The position numbers and the translations under genes are program-made. This document shows, piece after piece, positions 25,350 to 34,343 of a stretch of DNA of 64,000 nucleotides (the first letter of the stretch is position 1; each line of letters begins with the position of its first letter). The stretch lies in the NCBI GenBank assembly GCA_902776645.1, contig CACYQT010000002.1, positions 89,578 through 153,577 of the forward strand. Reading direction: 5' to 3'. A model generated the notes under the pieces. It saw only the letters and a list, made by a program, of their open reading frames with translations, was not told the DNA's origin and ran no database searches. The DNA comes from an uncultured bacterium (GTDB taxonomy: Bacteria > Verrucomicrobiota > Lentisphaeria > Oligosphaerales > Oligosphaeraceae).

Positions 25350-26196
25350 TGGGCGACACCTCCTTGCGGGATTGCGAGAACCAGCAGAGAACGGCGACGC
25401 CGACGATGATCATCCAGATGCCTGCGATGACGCAGCCGCGGCCTGGATCGCGCCGCGCCGTGATGACGATGTATTCATTGTTCTGCGTGTCATGCGACAT
25501 GAGATAGAAGCGCCATCCATGGAAGTCGAGCGGGTGGTTGACGCTGAACGGTTGCGGCGGCAGGGCGGTGCCGTCCGGAAGGGTGAGTTGGGCCGTGGCT
25601 TCGAAAAGTTTTGGCGTCGGCGCGGCTTTGTGAAGCAGAAAGCCATTGTCCAGAAAGACTTGCGGTTTCCAGTTGCCGTCTTCGTCTGAGAGTTTTTCCT
25701 TTGGGATGATGTCGCCATGCTTGGGAAGACGGATGGTTCCGTCCATGTCTGGTTTCAACGTCTTGACAAGCGTGAAATCATCGCCTTCCTTTTCCGGCGG
25801 CGCATAATAATGATAGGATGGCGGATAATAATCGACTTTGAAATCGGTGACGGCCAGTGAGAAGTCGAGCGGATAGGTCGTGTTGGCGGGGGCAGGCAGT
25901 TCGTTGGCGGGCGACGCTCCGATATAGGCGGCGAACTGTGTCTTCTTGCCGACGAAAAGACCGATTGCCGCGCCAAGCAAGAGGAGGGCGACACCGCCAT
26001 GTGCAAGCAGGAAGCCTATGCCGCGCAGCGATTTGAATCGTTTGAACCTGCAGCAGCCGATGATGCACCAAACGGCGAGAATGGCGAGAAGCGCCCAGAA
26101 GACAGGCGTCCTGAAAATGGCGAGCTCAAGGCCGCCATGCAACGGAATGGCGCCGGCCAGGAGGAAGAGAACGATGAGAAGAATGAATTTGTCCAC
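25342..26196 (-). CDS. resB: Cytochrome c biogenesis protein ResB-like
   Basis: The 284-residue protein has N-terminal membrane helices (FILLIVLFLLAGAIPLHGG, FWALLAILAVWCIIGCC, GIGFLLAHGGVALLLLGAAIGLFVG), a large exterior part and a last helix (GCVIAGIWMIIVGVAVLCWF). The exterior end reads PLDFHGWRFYLMSHDT, the typical late segment of ResB proteins, followed by RRDPGRG before the last helix. It is shorter than Gram-positive ResB but like those in many Gram-negatives. It is first in the minus-strand operon with ccsA. The ribosome binding site is not strong, and the divergent mgtC-like gene lies across the upstream region. Confidence 0.85.
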   Translation of the reverse strand: MDKFILLIVLFLLAGAIPLHGGLELAIFRTPVFWALLAILAVWCIIGCCRFKRFKSLRGIGFLLAHGGVALLLLGAAIGLFVGKKTQFAAYIGASPANELPAPANTTYPLDFSLAVTDFKVDYYPPSYHYYAPPEKEGDDFTLVKTLKPDMDGTIRLPKHGDIIPKEKLSDEDGNWKPQVFLDNGFLLHKAAPTPKLFEATAQLTLPDGTALPPQPFSVNHPLDFHGWRFYLMSHDTQNNEYIVITARRDPGRGCVIAGIWMIIVGVAVLCWFSQSRKEVSPNV

Positions 26197-26316
26197 GGTA
26201 TTGGTAGTTTATGGGGTGATGTTGTTTGGAGAAGTGTTTTTTTTGAAAAATATGTGCTCAAAGTGAAAGAAAAAATAATATATTGTGTTGATTATTCAAA
26301 AACAAGGAATAATATT

Positions 26317-26370
26317 ATGATTCTGCACAAAAGGAGGCGGCGCGTTCCATTGGAACAGAGGCCGCCTTGA
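26317..26370 (+). CDS. Short Arg/Pro-rich leader peptide upstream of mgtC-like gene
   Basis: ATG at 26317 is preceded by AAGGA at ideal spacing and opens a 17-codon frame, MILHKRRRRVPLEQRPP, that stops at 26370. Its last codons form the stem of an intrinsic terminator. A basic, proline-rich leader peptide overlapping a terminator, just upstream of an MgtC-family gene, recalls the MgtL/MgtP-type leaders of enterobacteria, where ribosome behaviour on Pro/Arg-rich codons controls transcription of Mg2+ genes. Here the resemblance is in logic, not in sequence. Too short for certainty. Confidence 0.5.
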   Translation: MILHKRRRRVPLEQRPP

Positions 26371-26378
26371 CTGTTTTT
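26335..26378 (+). terminator. Terminator/attenuator overlapping the leader peptide
   Basis: AGGCGGC (26335-26341) pairs with GCCGCCT (26361-26367), and inside it GTTCC (26344-26348) pairs with GGAAC (26352-26356). A TTTTT tract follows at 26374-26378. No plus-strand gene other than the leader frame lies upstream, so it most likely acts on the mgtC-like transcript. Confidence 0.7.
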
Positions 26379-26422
26379 CAGCAGTCATGTTCAAAAACAA
26401 AGGAATAAAGGATTTTCTGGCA

Positions 26423-27151
26423 ATGTACGGGTTACAAGACTGGGGATTGTATAGTGAGATATTGAGGAGATTGCTCATTGCGGCGGCGTGCGGTATAGCG
26501 ATCGGCTGGGAGCGAGATTTGCATGGCCGTTCCGCTGGATTGCGGACGCACATGCTGGTGGCGCTCGGTTCGGCGATGTTCACGCAGTTGTCGTTGATCA
26601 CGGCAATTTGCCCGTTGCCGTTCGTAGGGAGTGAGAACGTGCATGGCGATGTCTGCCGAATCGCCGCGCAGATTGTGTCCGGCATCGGTTTCCTTGGCGC
26701 GGGAACGATTGTGAAGGAAGGGTTTACCATCAAAGGTCTGACAACGGCTGCCTGCCTGTGGTTTTCCGCGGCGGTCGGCATGGCCTGTGGCGTCAACCAG
26801 ATCATGATCGCCTTGACCATGACAGCGGGGGAATTGATACTGGTCTTCATCGGCAAGTGGTATGAAAAGAAGATGAACCGTATCTTCCCGTTCCATTTGA
26901 AACTCGAGGCGGACTACAGCGAAGACATGCACGATGTTTTCAAATTCATCAAAGGTGACCATAAATATGCACATTTCACCGTGGCGACATTGAACATAAC
27001 GGCGAACCAAGATGCAAATCTTGTGACGGGAGATTTTTATGTGGAAGGCCGTTTCCATGAATCGAACGCGGAGCACGCCTTCAAGCTTATCAAAGACATA
27101 AAAGAAAATTATCCGAAAATCAAGACGATATCGTTCAAACGGAACGGCTGA
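26423..27151 (+). CDS. MgtC/SapB family membrane protein
   Basis: The 242-residue protein has the family core: ILRRLLIAAACGIAIGWERDLHGRSAGLRTHMLVALGSAMF, IAAQIVSGIGFLGAGTI and GLTTAACLWFSAAVGMACG, with four or so membrane helices, and an ACT-like soluble C-terminal domain (YAHFTVATLNIT, VTGDFYVEGRF). MgtC-type proteins help cells at low Mg2+ and act on ATP synthase or membrane potential in some bacteria. I start at 26423 because AAAGGA lies 10 bases upstream and the family begins at this point; the frame also has an ATG at 26387 with no binding site. A leader peptide and terminator precede it. Confidence 0.9.
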   Translation: MYGLQDWGLYSEILRRLLIAAACGIAIGWERDLHGRSAGLRTHMLVALGSAMFTQLSLITAICPLPFVGSENVHGDVCRIAAQIVSGIGFLGAGTIVKEGFTIKGLTTAACLWFSAAVGMACGVNQIMIALTMTAGELILVFIGKWYEKKMNRIFPFHLKLEADYSEDMHDVFKFIKGDHKYAHFTVATLNITANQDANLVTGDFYVEGRFHESNAEHAFKLIKDIKENYPKIKTISFKRNG

Positions 27152-27173
27152 CGTTTTTTAGCAGGAGAATTCT

Positions 27174-30100
27174 ATGAGAAAGGGAATCTTTGCGGCATTG
27201 GTTGCCGTTGTGGCTGTTGGTATTCTGCGTGGACAGGGAAAGATTTCCTTTGAGGACGGGGAGGACTGGCGTAGCCATGTCCGGGCGAATGGCGCCATCA
27301 TGGAAATCGTCGGCGAACATGCCGTGGACGGCACGAAGAGCGCGAAGATTTTCTTCAAAGGTGCTGTAAAGGACACATGGCCGGGCGTCAATATCACGTT
27401 TTCGCCCGAAGAGTATAAAGGGCAGTCCGTGCTGACGTTCTCCGTATGGCATGAGGGGGATGGGAATCTGGACATCAGCTACCGCATGGATTTCGCGGAA
27501 GGGACGCCGATTTTCAGTGGCATCGGCGTGTTGCCCCGCCAGAAGACGCCAGTCCAGTTGTTCTTGAACATGAAGGATGCGGACGGCAATCCAAAATATC
27601 CGAAGAACATTCTTCTTTACCGTCGGATGCCGCGTGAGGATTCGACGATCTGGCTGGATAACCTGTGCCTAAGTGACAAGGTTGGAACGTTCAAGGAATA
27701 CGTCTATAGACCAGCAGGGGATTATCGCGCGGTCACGGAAGAGGAGAAGGCCATGGGGGCGCAGCTGTTCCGTGTCCATTGGATGAAGCATGTGTTTCCA
27801 AATGTGAAGCCTAGCCGCGAATATCCTGCGGATGTCGTACTGGATGCGACGGCGTGTCCGGGCGAGACGGAGCCGATAACGCTTTCCATCCATGCTTTGA
27901 AGGATTTGAAGACGGTCGCGATTTCATTTCCGGAAGATCTGAAAAGTTCGGATGGCGGGACGATTTCGTCCAAAGCGTTCTCCATCAGCACAATCCGTTG
28001 CATGAACAAGCGGCCGACCTATCAGCTGAAATCCTATTATGCGGATATCCCGATGATATTGGACCGGGAGCAGACGCTTGAAATCAAAAGCGGCACGACC
28101 CGTTCCTTCTGGCTGGATGTCACCGTGCCGAAAGACGCGAGGGCGGGCATATATAAAGGTATGGCGGAATTGGATTTGGACGGCGTGAAGAAGTCGCTTC
28201 CCGTGGAAATCCGCGTGCGCGGTTTTGCCCTGCCGGACGAAAAGACGCAGTTCTTCGGCGAATACTATACGCATCCAGGCGATATCGTGTTGATTGACAG
28301 CGATTTGGCCTATATGCGGAGTCTGGGCATGACATCGGTGGGGCTGTGCTTCCAGCCAAATGTCGATGACTGCCATTATGAAAATGGAAAGGTCATTTTG
28401 TCATGGAAAAAGGACGATGCGTTTGTGGCGGCGATGGAGGCTTACAAACGTCATGGCTATCCATGCCCGATCATTTTGCTGGCGGATCCGGGCGCGTTGT
28501 TCGCCCGGAAGCAAGGGCTGAAAATGACTCAGGATGAATTCTTTACGGTTCATCAGGCATTTTGGCGGGCTATGCTGGAGGAAGTGAAAAATCGCGGCTG
28601 GGCGGAATTGATCGTGCAGCCGGTCGACGAGCCCGCATGGCGCGGCAAGGCGGCGATGGACGAGAATGTCAGTTTGCTGAAATCGCTGAAGCAGGTGCCC
28701 GGTCTTCGCACGGAACAGGACGGGCCGGGCGACGCCTATTTCCACAATGTGGCGGGGCCGTTGGCGGATGTTTGGAACTATAACGGTGGCGTCGGGACGC
28801 CGGAAGTCATGGCGAAACTGAAGAAAGAAAGCAGGCTGGCGATGCTCTACAATTGTGATGTGGAAAGCTATCGTCCTGTCACAAGCCGTTACGTCACAGG
28901 ATTTTTCCAAGTTCGTAGCGGCGCGGACGGCGTGTTCAACTGGGCGTTGAAAAGCTTCCATGGAAGTCCTTTCAACGATTTCGATTCACCGTTGGGCGAC
29001 ACGACGAACTACTATCCGGGCGAAGGGAAGATCAAAGGCGGCCCAGGCATCGGATTGGTCAGTTCGCGGGAAGGCATCGACGACTTCAAATACATTATGT
29101 ATCTGCGGCAGTTGATCAAAGAGCATCCTGGCGAGAAGGCGGATTATGCGGAGAACGTTTTGGATTCGCTGTTGGAAAGTATTCAGTACAAGCCGTTTGT
29201 GCGGAATGAGGCAAAATTCTCGGACATGGGGGATGACAAAGACGGCAAAGGTTTCATTTCCGGCTTCCTGAATCTGGACAATGGCTGGGAGCTTGAAGAC
29301 TACGACCGGGCTCGAGAAATCATCGCGGGGCAGATAGAAGAATTGCTTGGCTTGGCGGAGGAGCCAAAAGGCGGAAAAACAGCGGTTTTGAGCTGCCAGT
29401 TGGGGAATGCAGATACAGAGATCGTCAAAGGTATTTACGATCACAAAAAACATCAGGTGACGGTGACAAATTGCAAAAATGGCCCTGTACTGGATGGCAA
29501 GCTTGACGATGACTGCTGGAAAACGGCGGGCGTCATGGACGATTTCTCGCTGATGGATGGTGCGGGCAAGCCGACGGCGGACACGAAGGCATGGGTGACG
29601 ACGGACGGTGTCAACTTGTATGTCGCCGTGGAGTGCGAAGAGAAGCTCATGGGCAATATCATCGCGAACGTGCGAGAGAATCAAGGGGCGGTCTATAGCG
29701 ACGACTGCGTGGAGGTGTTCATTGATTCCGATTATCTTGAACAAGAATATTACCAAATCTGCGTCAACAGCTTAGGATATTATTACACGGGCGGGACGAA
29801 AGGAGCGTGGAAGCCGTCGCTGAAGACGGCGGCAAGCCGTGGAGAAGACCGTTGGACGGTGGAAATAGCGATTCCTCTGGCGGATTTGAAAATCAAAGGG
29901 CGGCTGTTTGGCTTCAACGTCTGCCGCGAGCGTCGTCCGTTGGAAGTGTTTGAATTAATCTGCTGGTCGCCGACGGGGGAGCGTTTCGGCGAGCCTCGAC
30001 GGTTCGGCGAGGCTCATTTCGAACGTTTGTTGCTGTCATCCGTCAATCTTAATGATGTGAAGCCTGGAAAAAGCAGGATGACGGTTTCCCTGCGTGAAGG

Positions 30101-30644
30101 CGAACGGTATAACGATTTGTCGCTATGCATTGACTATAAGCTCGTTGCAAATGGACAGACCGTTGACCGAGGGACTGTGACGTATTCAGGGATTCATTTA
30201 TCCGAAAAGAAGGATGCGCCGTCGGTGGATTTGAAAACGTTTGAACAGAAAGTGCAACTGAAGCAGGGCGGTGAGTTGCAAGTTCTTGTCCTGCTGAAGG
30301 ATAAAGACGGCAAGATTCTTGCTAAGCGGATGCAGCAGAAAACCGTTCCAGATGTGATCTCTTTGGAAACGATGTGGCCATTTACCGATAGATGGAACTG
30401 GCGGTGCTTGGGGCACATGCAATATGGCGCGGAAGAAGGACAGGAGCTGGAAATAGTTGTTTGGGCAAAATCGAATCCCGACAGGAAGACAGTCGTCAAG
30501 TTGAAGGAGAAGGACATTTTCGCCCAGATCAAATTGGTGGACGGAGCGTTCATGCCGTTGGATGAAATCTGCGCGGAACTGCGTGACGCGAAGACGAAAC
30601 GCGTGATTGGCCACGCGGAGAAGAAAATCTTCACAATACGTTGA
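27174..30644 (+). CDS. Secreted DUF4091-type glycosidase-like protein with CBM9 domain
   Basis: The 1156-residue protein has a signal peptide (GIFAALVAVVAVGILRGQG), an N-terminal beta domain (about 25-170, carbohydrate-binding-like), Ig-like parts, and a TIM-barrel-like centre with GEYYTHPGDIVLID, YGYPCPIILLADPG-type strand ends and QPVDEPA, the Asp-Glu pair at about 485-486 that is seen in DUF4091/GH123-related enzymes. The C-terminal third has a CBM9-like domain (VTTDGVNLYVAVECEE, YSDDCVEVFIDSD, WTVEIAIPLADLKIKG). GH123 acts on N-acetylgalactosamine glycans; whether this one does is unknown. A GCAGGAGAATTCT site precedes it. It is 22 bases after the mgtC-like gene. Confidence 0.82.
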   Translation: MRKGIFAALVAVVAVGILRGQGKISFEDGEDWRSHVRANGAIMEIVGEHAVDGTKSAKIFFKGAVKDTWPGVNITFSPEEYKGQSVLTFSVWHEGDGNLDISYRMDFAEGTPIFSGIGVLPRQKTPVQLFLNMKDADGNPKYPKNILLYRRMPREDSTIWLDNLCLSDKVGTFKEYVYRPAGDYRAVTEEEKAMGAQLFRVHWMKHVFPNVKPSREYPADVVLDATACPGETEPITLSIHALKDLKTVAISFPEDLKSSDGGTISSKAFSISTIRCMNKRPTYQLKSYYADIPMILDREQTLEIKSGTTRSFWLDVTVPKDARAGIYKGMAELDLDGVKKSLPVEIRVRGFALPDEKTQFFGEYYTHPGDIVLIDSDLAYMRSLGMTSVGLCFQPNVDDCHYENGKVILSWKKDDAFVAAMEAYKRHGYPCPIILLADPGALFARKQGLKMTQDEFFTVHQAFWRAMLEEVKNRGWAELIVQPVDEPAWRGKAAMDENVSLLKSLKQVPGLRTEQDGPGDAYFHNVAGPLADVWNYNGGVGTPEVMAKLKKESRLAMLYNCDVESYRPVTSRYVTGFFQVRSGADGVFNWALKSFHGSPFNDFDSPLGDTTNYYPGEGKIKGGPGIGLVSSREGIDDFKYIMYLRQLIKEHPGEKADYAENVLDSLLESIQYKPFVRNEAKFSDMGDDKDGKGFISGFLNLDNGWELEDYDRAREIIAGQIEELLGLAEEPKGGKTAVLSCQLGNADTEIVKGIYDHKKHQVTVTNCKNGPVLDGKLDDDCWKTAGVMDDFSLMDGAGKPTADTKAWVTTDGVNLYVAVECEEKLMGNIIANVRENQGAVYSDDCVEVFIDSDYLEQEYYQICVNSLGYYYTGGTKGAWKPSLKTAASRGEDRWTVEIAIPLADLKIKGRLFGFNVCRERRPLEVFELICWSPTGERFGEPRRFGEAHFERLLLSSVNLNDVKPGKSRMTVSLREGERYNDLSLCIDYKLVANGQTVDRGTVTYSGIHLSEKKDAPSVDLKTFEQKVQLKQGGELQVLVLLKDKDGKILAKRMQQKTVPDVISLETMWPFTDRWNWRCLGHMQYGAEEGQELEIVVWAKSNPDRKTVVKLKEKDIFAQIKLVDGAFMPLDEICAELRDAKTKRVIGHAEKKIFTIR

Positions 30645-30650
30645 TTAAGA

Positions 30651-30680
30651 ACCACGAATGAACACGAATGGACACGAAAA
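30651..30680. repeat. Short tandem 'acgaatgnaca' repeat
   Basis: The unit 'cacgaatgaacacgaatgg' with 'acacgaa' follows the stop of the DUF4091 gene. Such 'cacgaatgaacacgaatgg' words are familiar as dispersed intergenic repeats in several bacterial groups; only one cluster is seen here. Confidence 0.5.
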
Positions 30681-30896
30681 ATGCCTCGCAGACGTCGGCC
30701 ATTCTTCTATCGAGGTTATTGCCATCAAGTAAATCTTGATTGCAGAAACATCTGGATGGCCTCCGTCTGTTCGGCGGTTTTCATACGCTTCGCGGAAGAA
30801 AAACGACATCATGCGAAAGCTTGAAACCATAGGCCATGAGCAATATGTCATAAACACCGCTGAAAGCGATCATTTTCATGCGTTTCGCGTTTTTTT

Positions 30897-31235
30897 TTAC
30901 GCAAAAACGAACTGAAGCATTATCATATAGATGATTGTCGATATGATAATGCTGAGCAATGGATTGCGTCGCCATAAATGGAGGGCGACGCAGACGACGG
31001 TGGCGATCAGTTCGGGCAGGCCATGCGGATGCGACAGAATCTGCGTATTGCGGAAACAATAGACGACGAGCATGCAGATGACGGCGGGACTGATGACGGA
31101 GCCAAGATAGAGGATGACTTTCGGCGGTTTTTTGCTGCCGCCGAATGCGGCGAAGACGAAGCCGCGGATGGCGTAGGTCACCAGAAACATGACGATTACC
31201 GCCGGCCAAACGTATGAAAGGGAGAGCTCAGGCAT
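30897..31235 (-). CDS. azlD: AzlD family branched-chain amino acid exporter subunit
   Basis: The 112-residue protein is almost wholly membrane-embedded (VWPAVIVMFLVTYAIRGFVFAAFGG, VILYLGSVISPAVICMLVVYCF, LPELIATVVCVALHLW, LLSIIISTIIYMIMLQFVF). It has the family segment FLVTYAIRG followed by V-I-S-P-A-V. AzlC and AzlD together export branched-chain amino acids or their analogues. The start overlaps the end of azlC by eight bases, with the binding site inside azlC. It is followed by a non-coding stretch with no clear terminator. Confidence 0.92.
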   Translation of the reverse strand: MPELSLSYVWPAVIVMFLVTYAIRGFVFAAFGGSKKPPKVILYLGSVISPAVICMLVVYCFRNTQILSHPHGLPELIATVVCVALHLWRRNPLLSIIISTIIYMIMLQFVFA

Positions 31236-31953
31236 GGTCGGCTCCTCCTTCCGTGGCGGGCATGGCGCTTTCCAGACGGCTTCTTAAGGCGAGAAGGGCG
31301 ATCAAGCCGACGACGATGGACGGTATCAGCATGTTGGCGGGATAGACAAGCAGGCCGACGATGGCGCTGCACAGACCGATCAAGGCCGGAATTCGATTGG
31401 CCTTCGTCTGGAGTTGATCCAGCAGGATGACGATGAACAGCGCCGTCATGGCGAAGTCGATCCCCTTGGCGTTGAAGGAGATGAGTTGACCGGCGATGTT
31501 TCCCGCGACGACGCCGATAATCCAGTAGAGGTGGTCGAACATGGAGATGAGGAAACAGTAGGTCATGGAGTCCTCGCCGTCTGGATGGTTGTCCGCTACT
31601 TCCAGAGCGAATGTCTCGTCCGTAAGCGTGAGAATCATGTAGAGTTTCAGCCAGATGGGAATATGCCGCCAGCGATTGATGAGCGGCAATCCGTAGAGCG
31701 CATAGCGAATATTGATGCTCAACGTGAGAATCGCGATTGTGAAGAGGGCGGTATGGTTTTTAAGCATATCGACGAGCAGGAACTGCAACGTGCCGGAAAC
31801 GGCGGTGGCGCTGGTGAAAAACGCCCAGAAGGCGCCGAGGCCTGTCTCTTTGGCGAGCAGGACGCCGCCAGCGAAGCCCATCACCAGATAGCCCAGCATG
31901 ACGGGGATGGAGGCTTTCCAGGAGGCTAAAGTAACTGTTTTCGTGAATTTCAT
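31228..31953 (-). CDS. azlC: AzlC family branched-chain amino acid exporter subunit
   Basis: The 241-residue protein has the family pattern: SIPVMLGYLVMGFAGGVLL, FFTSATAVSGTLQFLLVDML, LSINIRYALYGLPLI and LTDETFALE, with five to six membrane helices. It is the large subunit of the AzlCD exporter (LIV-E family). It is first in the operon with azlD. The ribosome binding site is not clear; upstream at 31963-31990 the sequence repeats 'taaagct' three times. Confidence 0.92.
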   Translation of the reverse strand: MKFTKTVTLASWKASIPVMLGYLVMGFAGGVLLAKETGLGAFWAFFTSATAVSGTLQFLLVDMLKNHTALFTIAILTLSINIRYALYGLPLINRWRHIPIWLKLYMILTLTDETFALEVADNHPDGEDSMTYCFLISMFDHLYWIIGVVAGNIAGQLISFNAKGIDFAMTALFIVILLDQLQTKANRIPALIGLCSAIVGLLVYPANMLIPSIVVGLIALLALRSRLESAMPATEGGADHA

Positions 31954-32079
31954 GATTTTATAGCTAAAAGCCTAAAGCTTAAAGCTTAAAGCAAATACAA
32001 ATGTTGTTTTTGATTCGATGAGTCGTAATGATATAGGCGAGACTTGCAGAAAAATGGTTTTCGCTTTTCGCTTTCAGCT

Positions 32080-33138
32080 TTAGTTTTTAACAGGCCAGTC
32101 ACGGTCAACGAAATCGATCGCTTTGTAGAACGCCTCCAACGATGCGTTTGGATTGGCGAAGACATTGCGGTTGAAGCCGATGGCGACATGGCGTTTGCGG
32201 TCCAGAAGCCCTTGGGAACCGTTCCAGCCGCTATGGCCGATGATGCGGCTGACATCGTCGACAGGGCCGGACAGCATGTAGCCTAATCCGAAAAGCGCCC
32301 AGTTGCCCTTTACCATTTCAAATGGATCGTCCGGACTGCGCAACGGCTTGGCGGCGTTGGCGATGGTGTCGCGGTGGAGGAGAAGCCCCGTGTCCAGCGC
32401 CGCGTAGTGGCGGGCGATGGAGAGGGCGTTGGACATGGTGCAGGAGGCTGGATTGCAGCAACGCCGGAAGAGGGGCTTGTTCATCCATTCGAGGCCCATT
32501 TTATCATAGTAGCTGCCGTCTTTCGCCGCGACGAGATACGCGGCGTTTCGCGACTCTTCATCACCCGCGCCATAATAGTAGCGATCCATGCCTGCGGGAT
32601 TGGCGACGAGCTCCTTGAAAATCTGCGGAAAGTTCTTGCGTCCAAGCAGATGGCAGATCATGCCGCCGACCAGCCAGCCATATGTGACAGGATGGTACTG
32701 CTGTTTCGTGCCGATGGCGTAGGCAGGGCGCGCCGCCGCCATTTTCTCTGTCATCGTCCAGAAATCCGCCTGTTCCGCCTCCGTGGAGGTAGGAACGATG
32801 TAAAGTCCGCAGCGATAGGACAGAATATGCCAGACCTGCATGTTTTCCTTCCCGTTGCAGGCGAATTCGGGCCAGAAGTCGCGGACATATGTGTCGTAGT
32901 TGACGATGCCGCGTTCGACAAGGCGGTGGAATGCAGTGGAGCAGGGGGCTTTTCCGGCGGAGTAGATGGGGAAGATCGTGTTTTCATCCACCTTTTTCGT
33001 ACGGGACCAGTCCGTCCAGCCCGCAAAGGCGTTGACTTCGAGCTTGCCGTTGATGTAAAGTGCGGCCTGGCAGCCGCATTCAAGCTCCTGTTCGACGACG
33101 GCATCCAAGGCTGATTGGACTTTTTCTTGAAGATCCAT
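32080..33138 (-). CDS. Beta-lactamase-fold serine hydrolase (cytoplasmic)
   Basis: The product is 352 residues and has the class C/EstB fold: FPIYSAGKAPCS gives the S-x-x-K, YHPVTYGWLVG the Tyr motif, and IGHSGWNGSQ the late HSG that replaces KTG. The opening ALDAVVEQELECGCQAALYINGKLEV is standard for the group. There is no signal peptide or lipobox, in contrast to the relative at 3.6 kb, so it should act in the cytoplasm, perhaps as an esterase. I start at 33138, after AGGATAAAT, not at the ORF edge at 33177. It is a lone gene on the minus strand. Confidence 0.87.
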   Translation of the reverse strand: MDLQEKVQSALDAVVEQELECGCQAALYINGKLEVNAFAGWTDWSRTKKVDENTIFPIYSAGKAPCSTAFHRLVERGIVNYDTYVRDFWPEFACNGKENMQVWHILSYRCGLYIVPTSTEAEQADFWTMTEKMAAARPAYAIGTKQQYHPVTYGWLVGGMICHLLGRKNFPQIFKELVANPAGMDRYYYGAGDEESRNAAYLVAAKDGSYYDKMGLEWMNKPLFRRCCNPASCTMSNALSIARHYAALDTGLLLHRDTIANAAKPLRSPDDPFEMVKGNWALFGLGYMLSGPVDDVSRIIGHSGWNGSQGLLDRKRHVAIGFNRNVFANPNASLEAFYKAIDFVDRDWPVKN

Positions 33139-33234
33139 ATTTATCCTGGTAAACAATGTTTTGACAATCCATGACAAAAATGTAATCTTTGGACAAAGAT
33201 ATTCAAGAAATGAGGAGGCAATAGTAAAAAGAAA

Positions 33235-33268
33235 AGGCGCGCGACATTCGTAAATGCCGCGCGCCTTG
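33235..33268 (-). terminator. Strong terminator of the outer-membrane protein gene
   Basis: AAGGCGCGCG pairs with CGCGCGCCTT around a loop with its own short stem (GCATTTACGAATGT). On the minus strand a TTTTCTTTTT tract follows. Confidence 0.85.
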
Positions 33269-33295
33269 ATGATTTAGCAATCTGTCAGATTCAGA

Positions 33296-34180
33296 TTAGA
33301 AGCTGATGGAGAGCTGGACGCCCCACAGATTGTTCATGCCGCTCTTGTGGTTCGGGCTGCTTTCGGACTTCCAGACTTCGCGATAGTCGTGGTCGAGAAC
33401 CCAAGCCAATTTGGCGAAGGGGCCGAAGGAGATGTAGTCGTTGATGGCATAGGAGAGGTCAGCGGACCAGACGAGGGTGGAGAAACCATTCTTGTAGCTG
33501 TCGAGGAGACCAGCTCTCTTGAGGTGGTGGACACCGTCATAGCCGCCGCAGCGCCAGCGACCATTGTTCCAGAAGAGGTCGAGCCCGTTGTTGAAGGACA
33601 GCTTGTCGCTGATCTTGTAGGAGGACTTGACATACAGCTTGGCCTGCCATTCGTCATTCTCGTGGTCCCAGCCAACGAAGAAGCCAGGATGCCAGGTGAA
33701 GTCTTCGGTGATGGAGAAATCGCCGGTGGAGATGTCAAGCGCGACCTTGCGTTCGGTTTCGCCGCGGGCCGGCCACTGCGTGCGTTTCGGGTAGTCCCAG
33801 TAGGTGTAGGACAGGTCGAACGTCAAGCTGTTGACGACGGGGACGTCATTCAGCGTGTAGTAGTAGCCAATCCAGTAGTCCCATTCTTCGGGCTCGTAGT
33901 CGATGCGGGAGTCACGGTTGTAGTCGTTCCAGTCATTGGCGACCCACGTACCGATATAGATGCCGCCGAATTCGTTGAAATCCCACGTCAGGTTGATGTC
34001 AGCGAAAAGCATGCTTTCGGGGTTGATGACCCAGCCATCGGAGATGTAGCGGGAGCTGTATGACATGGAAATGTCAACAGACGGCCGCCAGATGGGCTTT
34101 TCGTTGGTGGCGTCCTGAGCGATCGCCTGCACGCCAATCAGCATCATGGCGGCGAAGAGACTAAACATCAGTTTTTTCAT
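33296..34180 (-). CDS. Outer-membrane beta-barrel protein, unknown role
   Basis: The 294-residue protein has a Sec signal peptide (KKLMFSLFAAMMLIGVQAIAQ) and then alternating short beta strands with many Trp and Tyr (SRYISDGWVINPES, DYWIGYYYTLNDVPVVNS, ELTFDLSYTYWDYPKR-like), ending in VQLSISF with the C-terminal Phe of outer-membrane barrels. The layout is that of a 12-strand-like barrel or a TorF-type family porin; I cannot name it further. The start follows AATGGAGGATT. It is a single-gene unit with its own strong terminator and lies downstream of the putP-like gene. Porin or structural roles are possible. Confidence 0.8.
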   Translation of the reverse strand: MKKLMFSLFAAMMLIGVQAIAQDATNEKPIWRPSVDISMSYSSRYISDGWVINPESMLFADINLTWDFNEFGGIYIGTWVANDWNDYNRDSRIDYEPEEWDYWIGYYYTLNDVPVVNSLTFDLSYTYWDYPKRTQWPARGETERKVALDISTGDFSITEDFTWHPGFFVGWDHENDEWQAKLYVKSSYKISDKLSFNNGLDLFWNNGRWRCGGYDGVHHLKRAGLLDSYKNGFSTLVWSADLSYAINDYISFGPFAKLAWVLDHDYREVWKSESSPNHKSGMNNLWGVQLSISF

Positions 34181-34296
34181 GGTTTTTAATCCTCCATTGG
34201 TGTTTTTGATCAATCCGGCATCTGCCGGCAGATTCATTCAATCTAACCGTTCAATAGACAATTGCAAATGCCAAAAGGCGAAAAAAAGATGAAAGA

Positions 34297-34332
34297 CGGC
34301 AAAAAGACGTGTTTTTTCCTGTCTTTTTGCCG
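34297..34332 (-). terminator. Terminator of the putP-like gene
   Basis: CGGCAAAAAGAC pairs with GTCTTTTTGCCG around 12 bases; T-rich sequence follows on the minus strand. Confidence 0.7.
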
Positions 34333-34343
34333 TTTTTCAATGA

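Noticed and set aside
30645..30857. Short minus-strand frame resembling a GxxExxY protein piece
   Set aside because: The likeness is limited to a few residues ('FFREAYENRR'), and no conserved motif follows; it may be chance.
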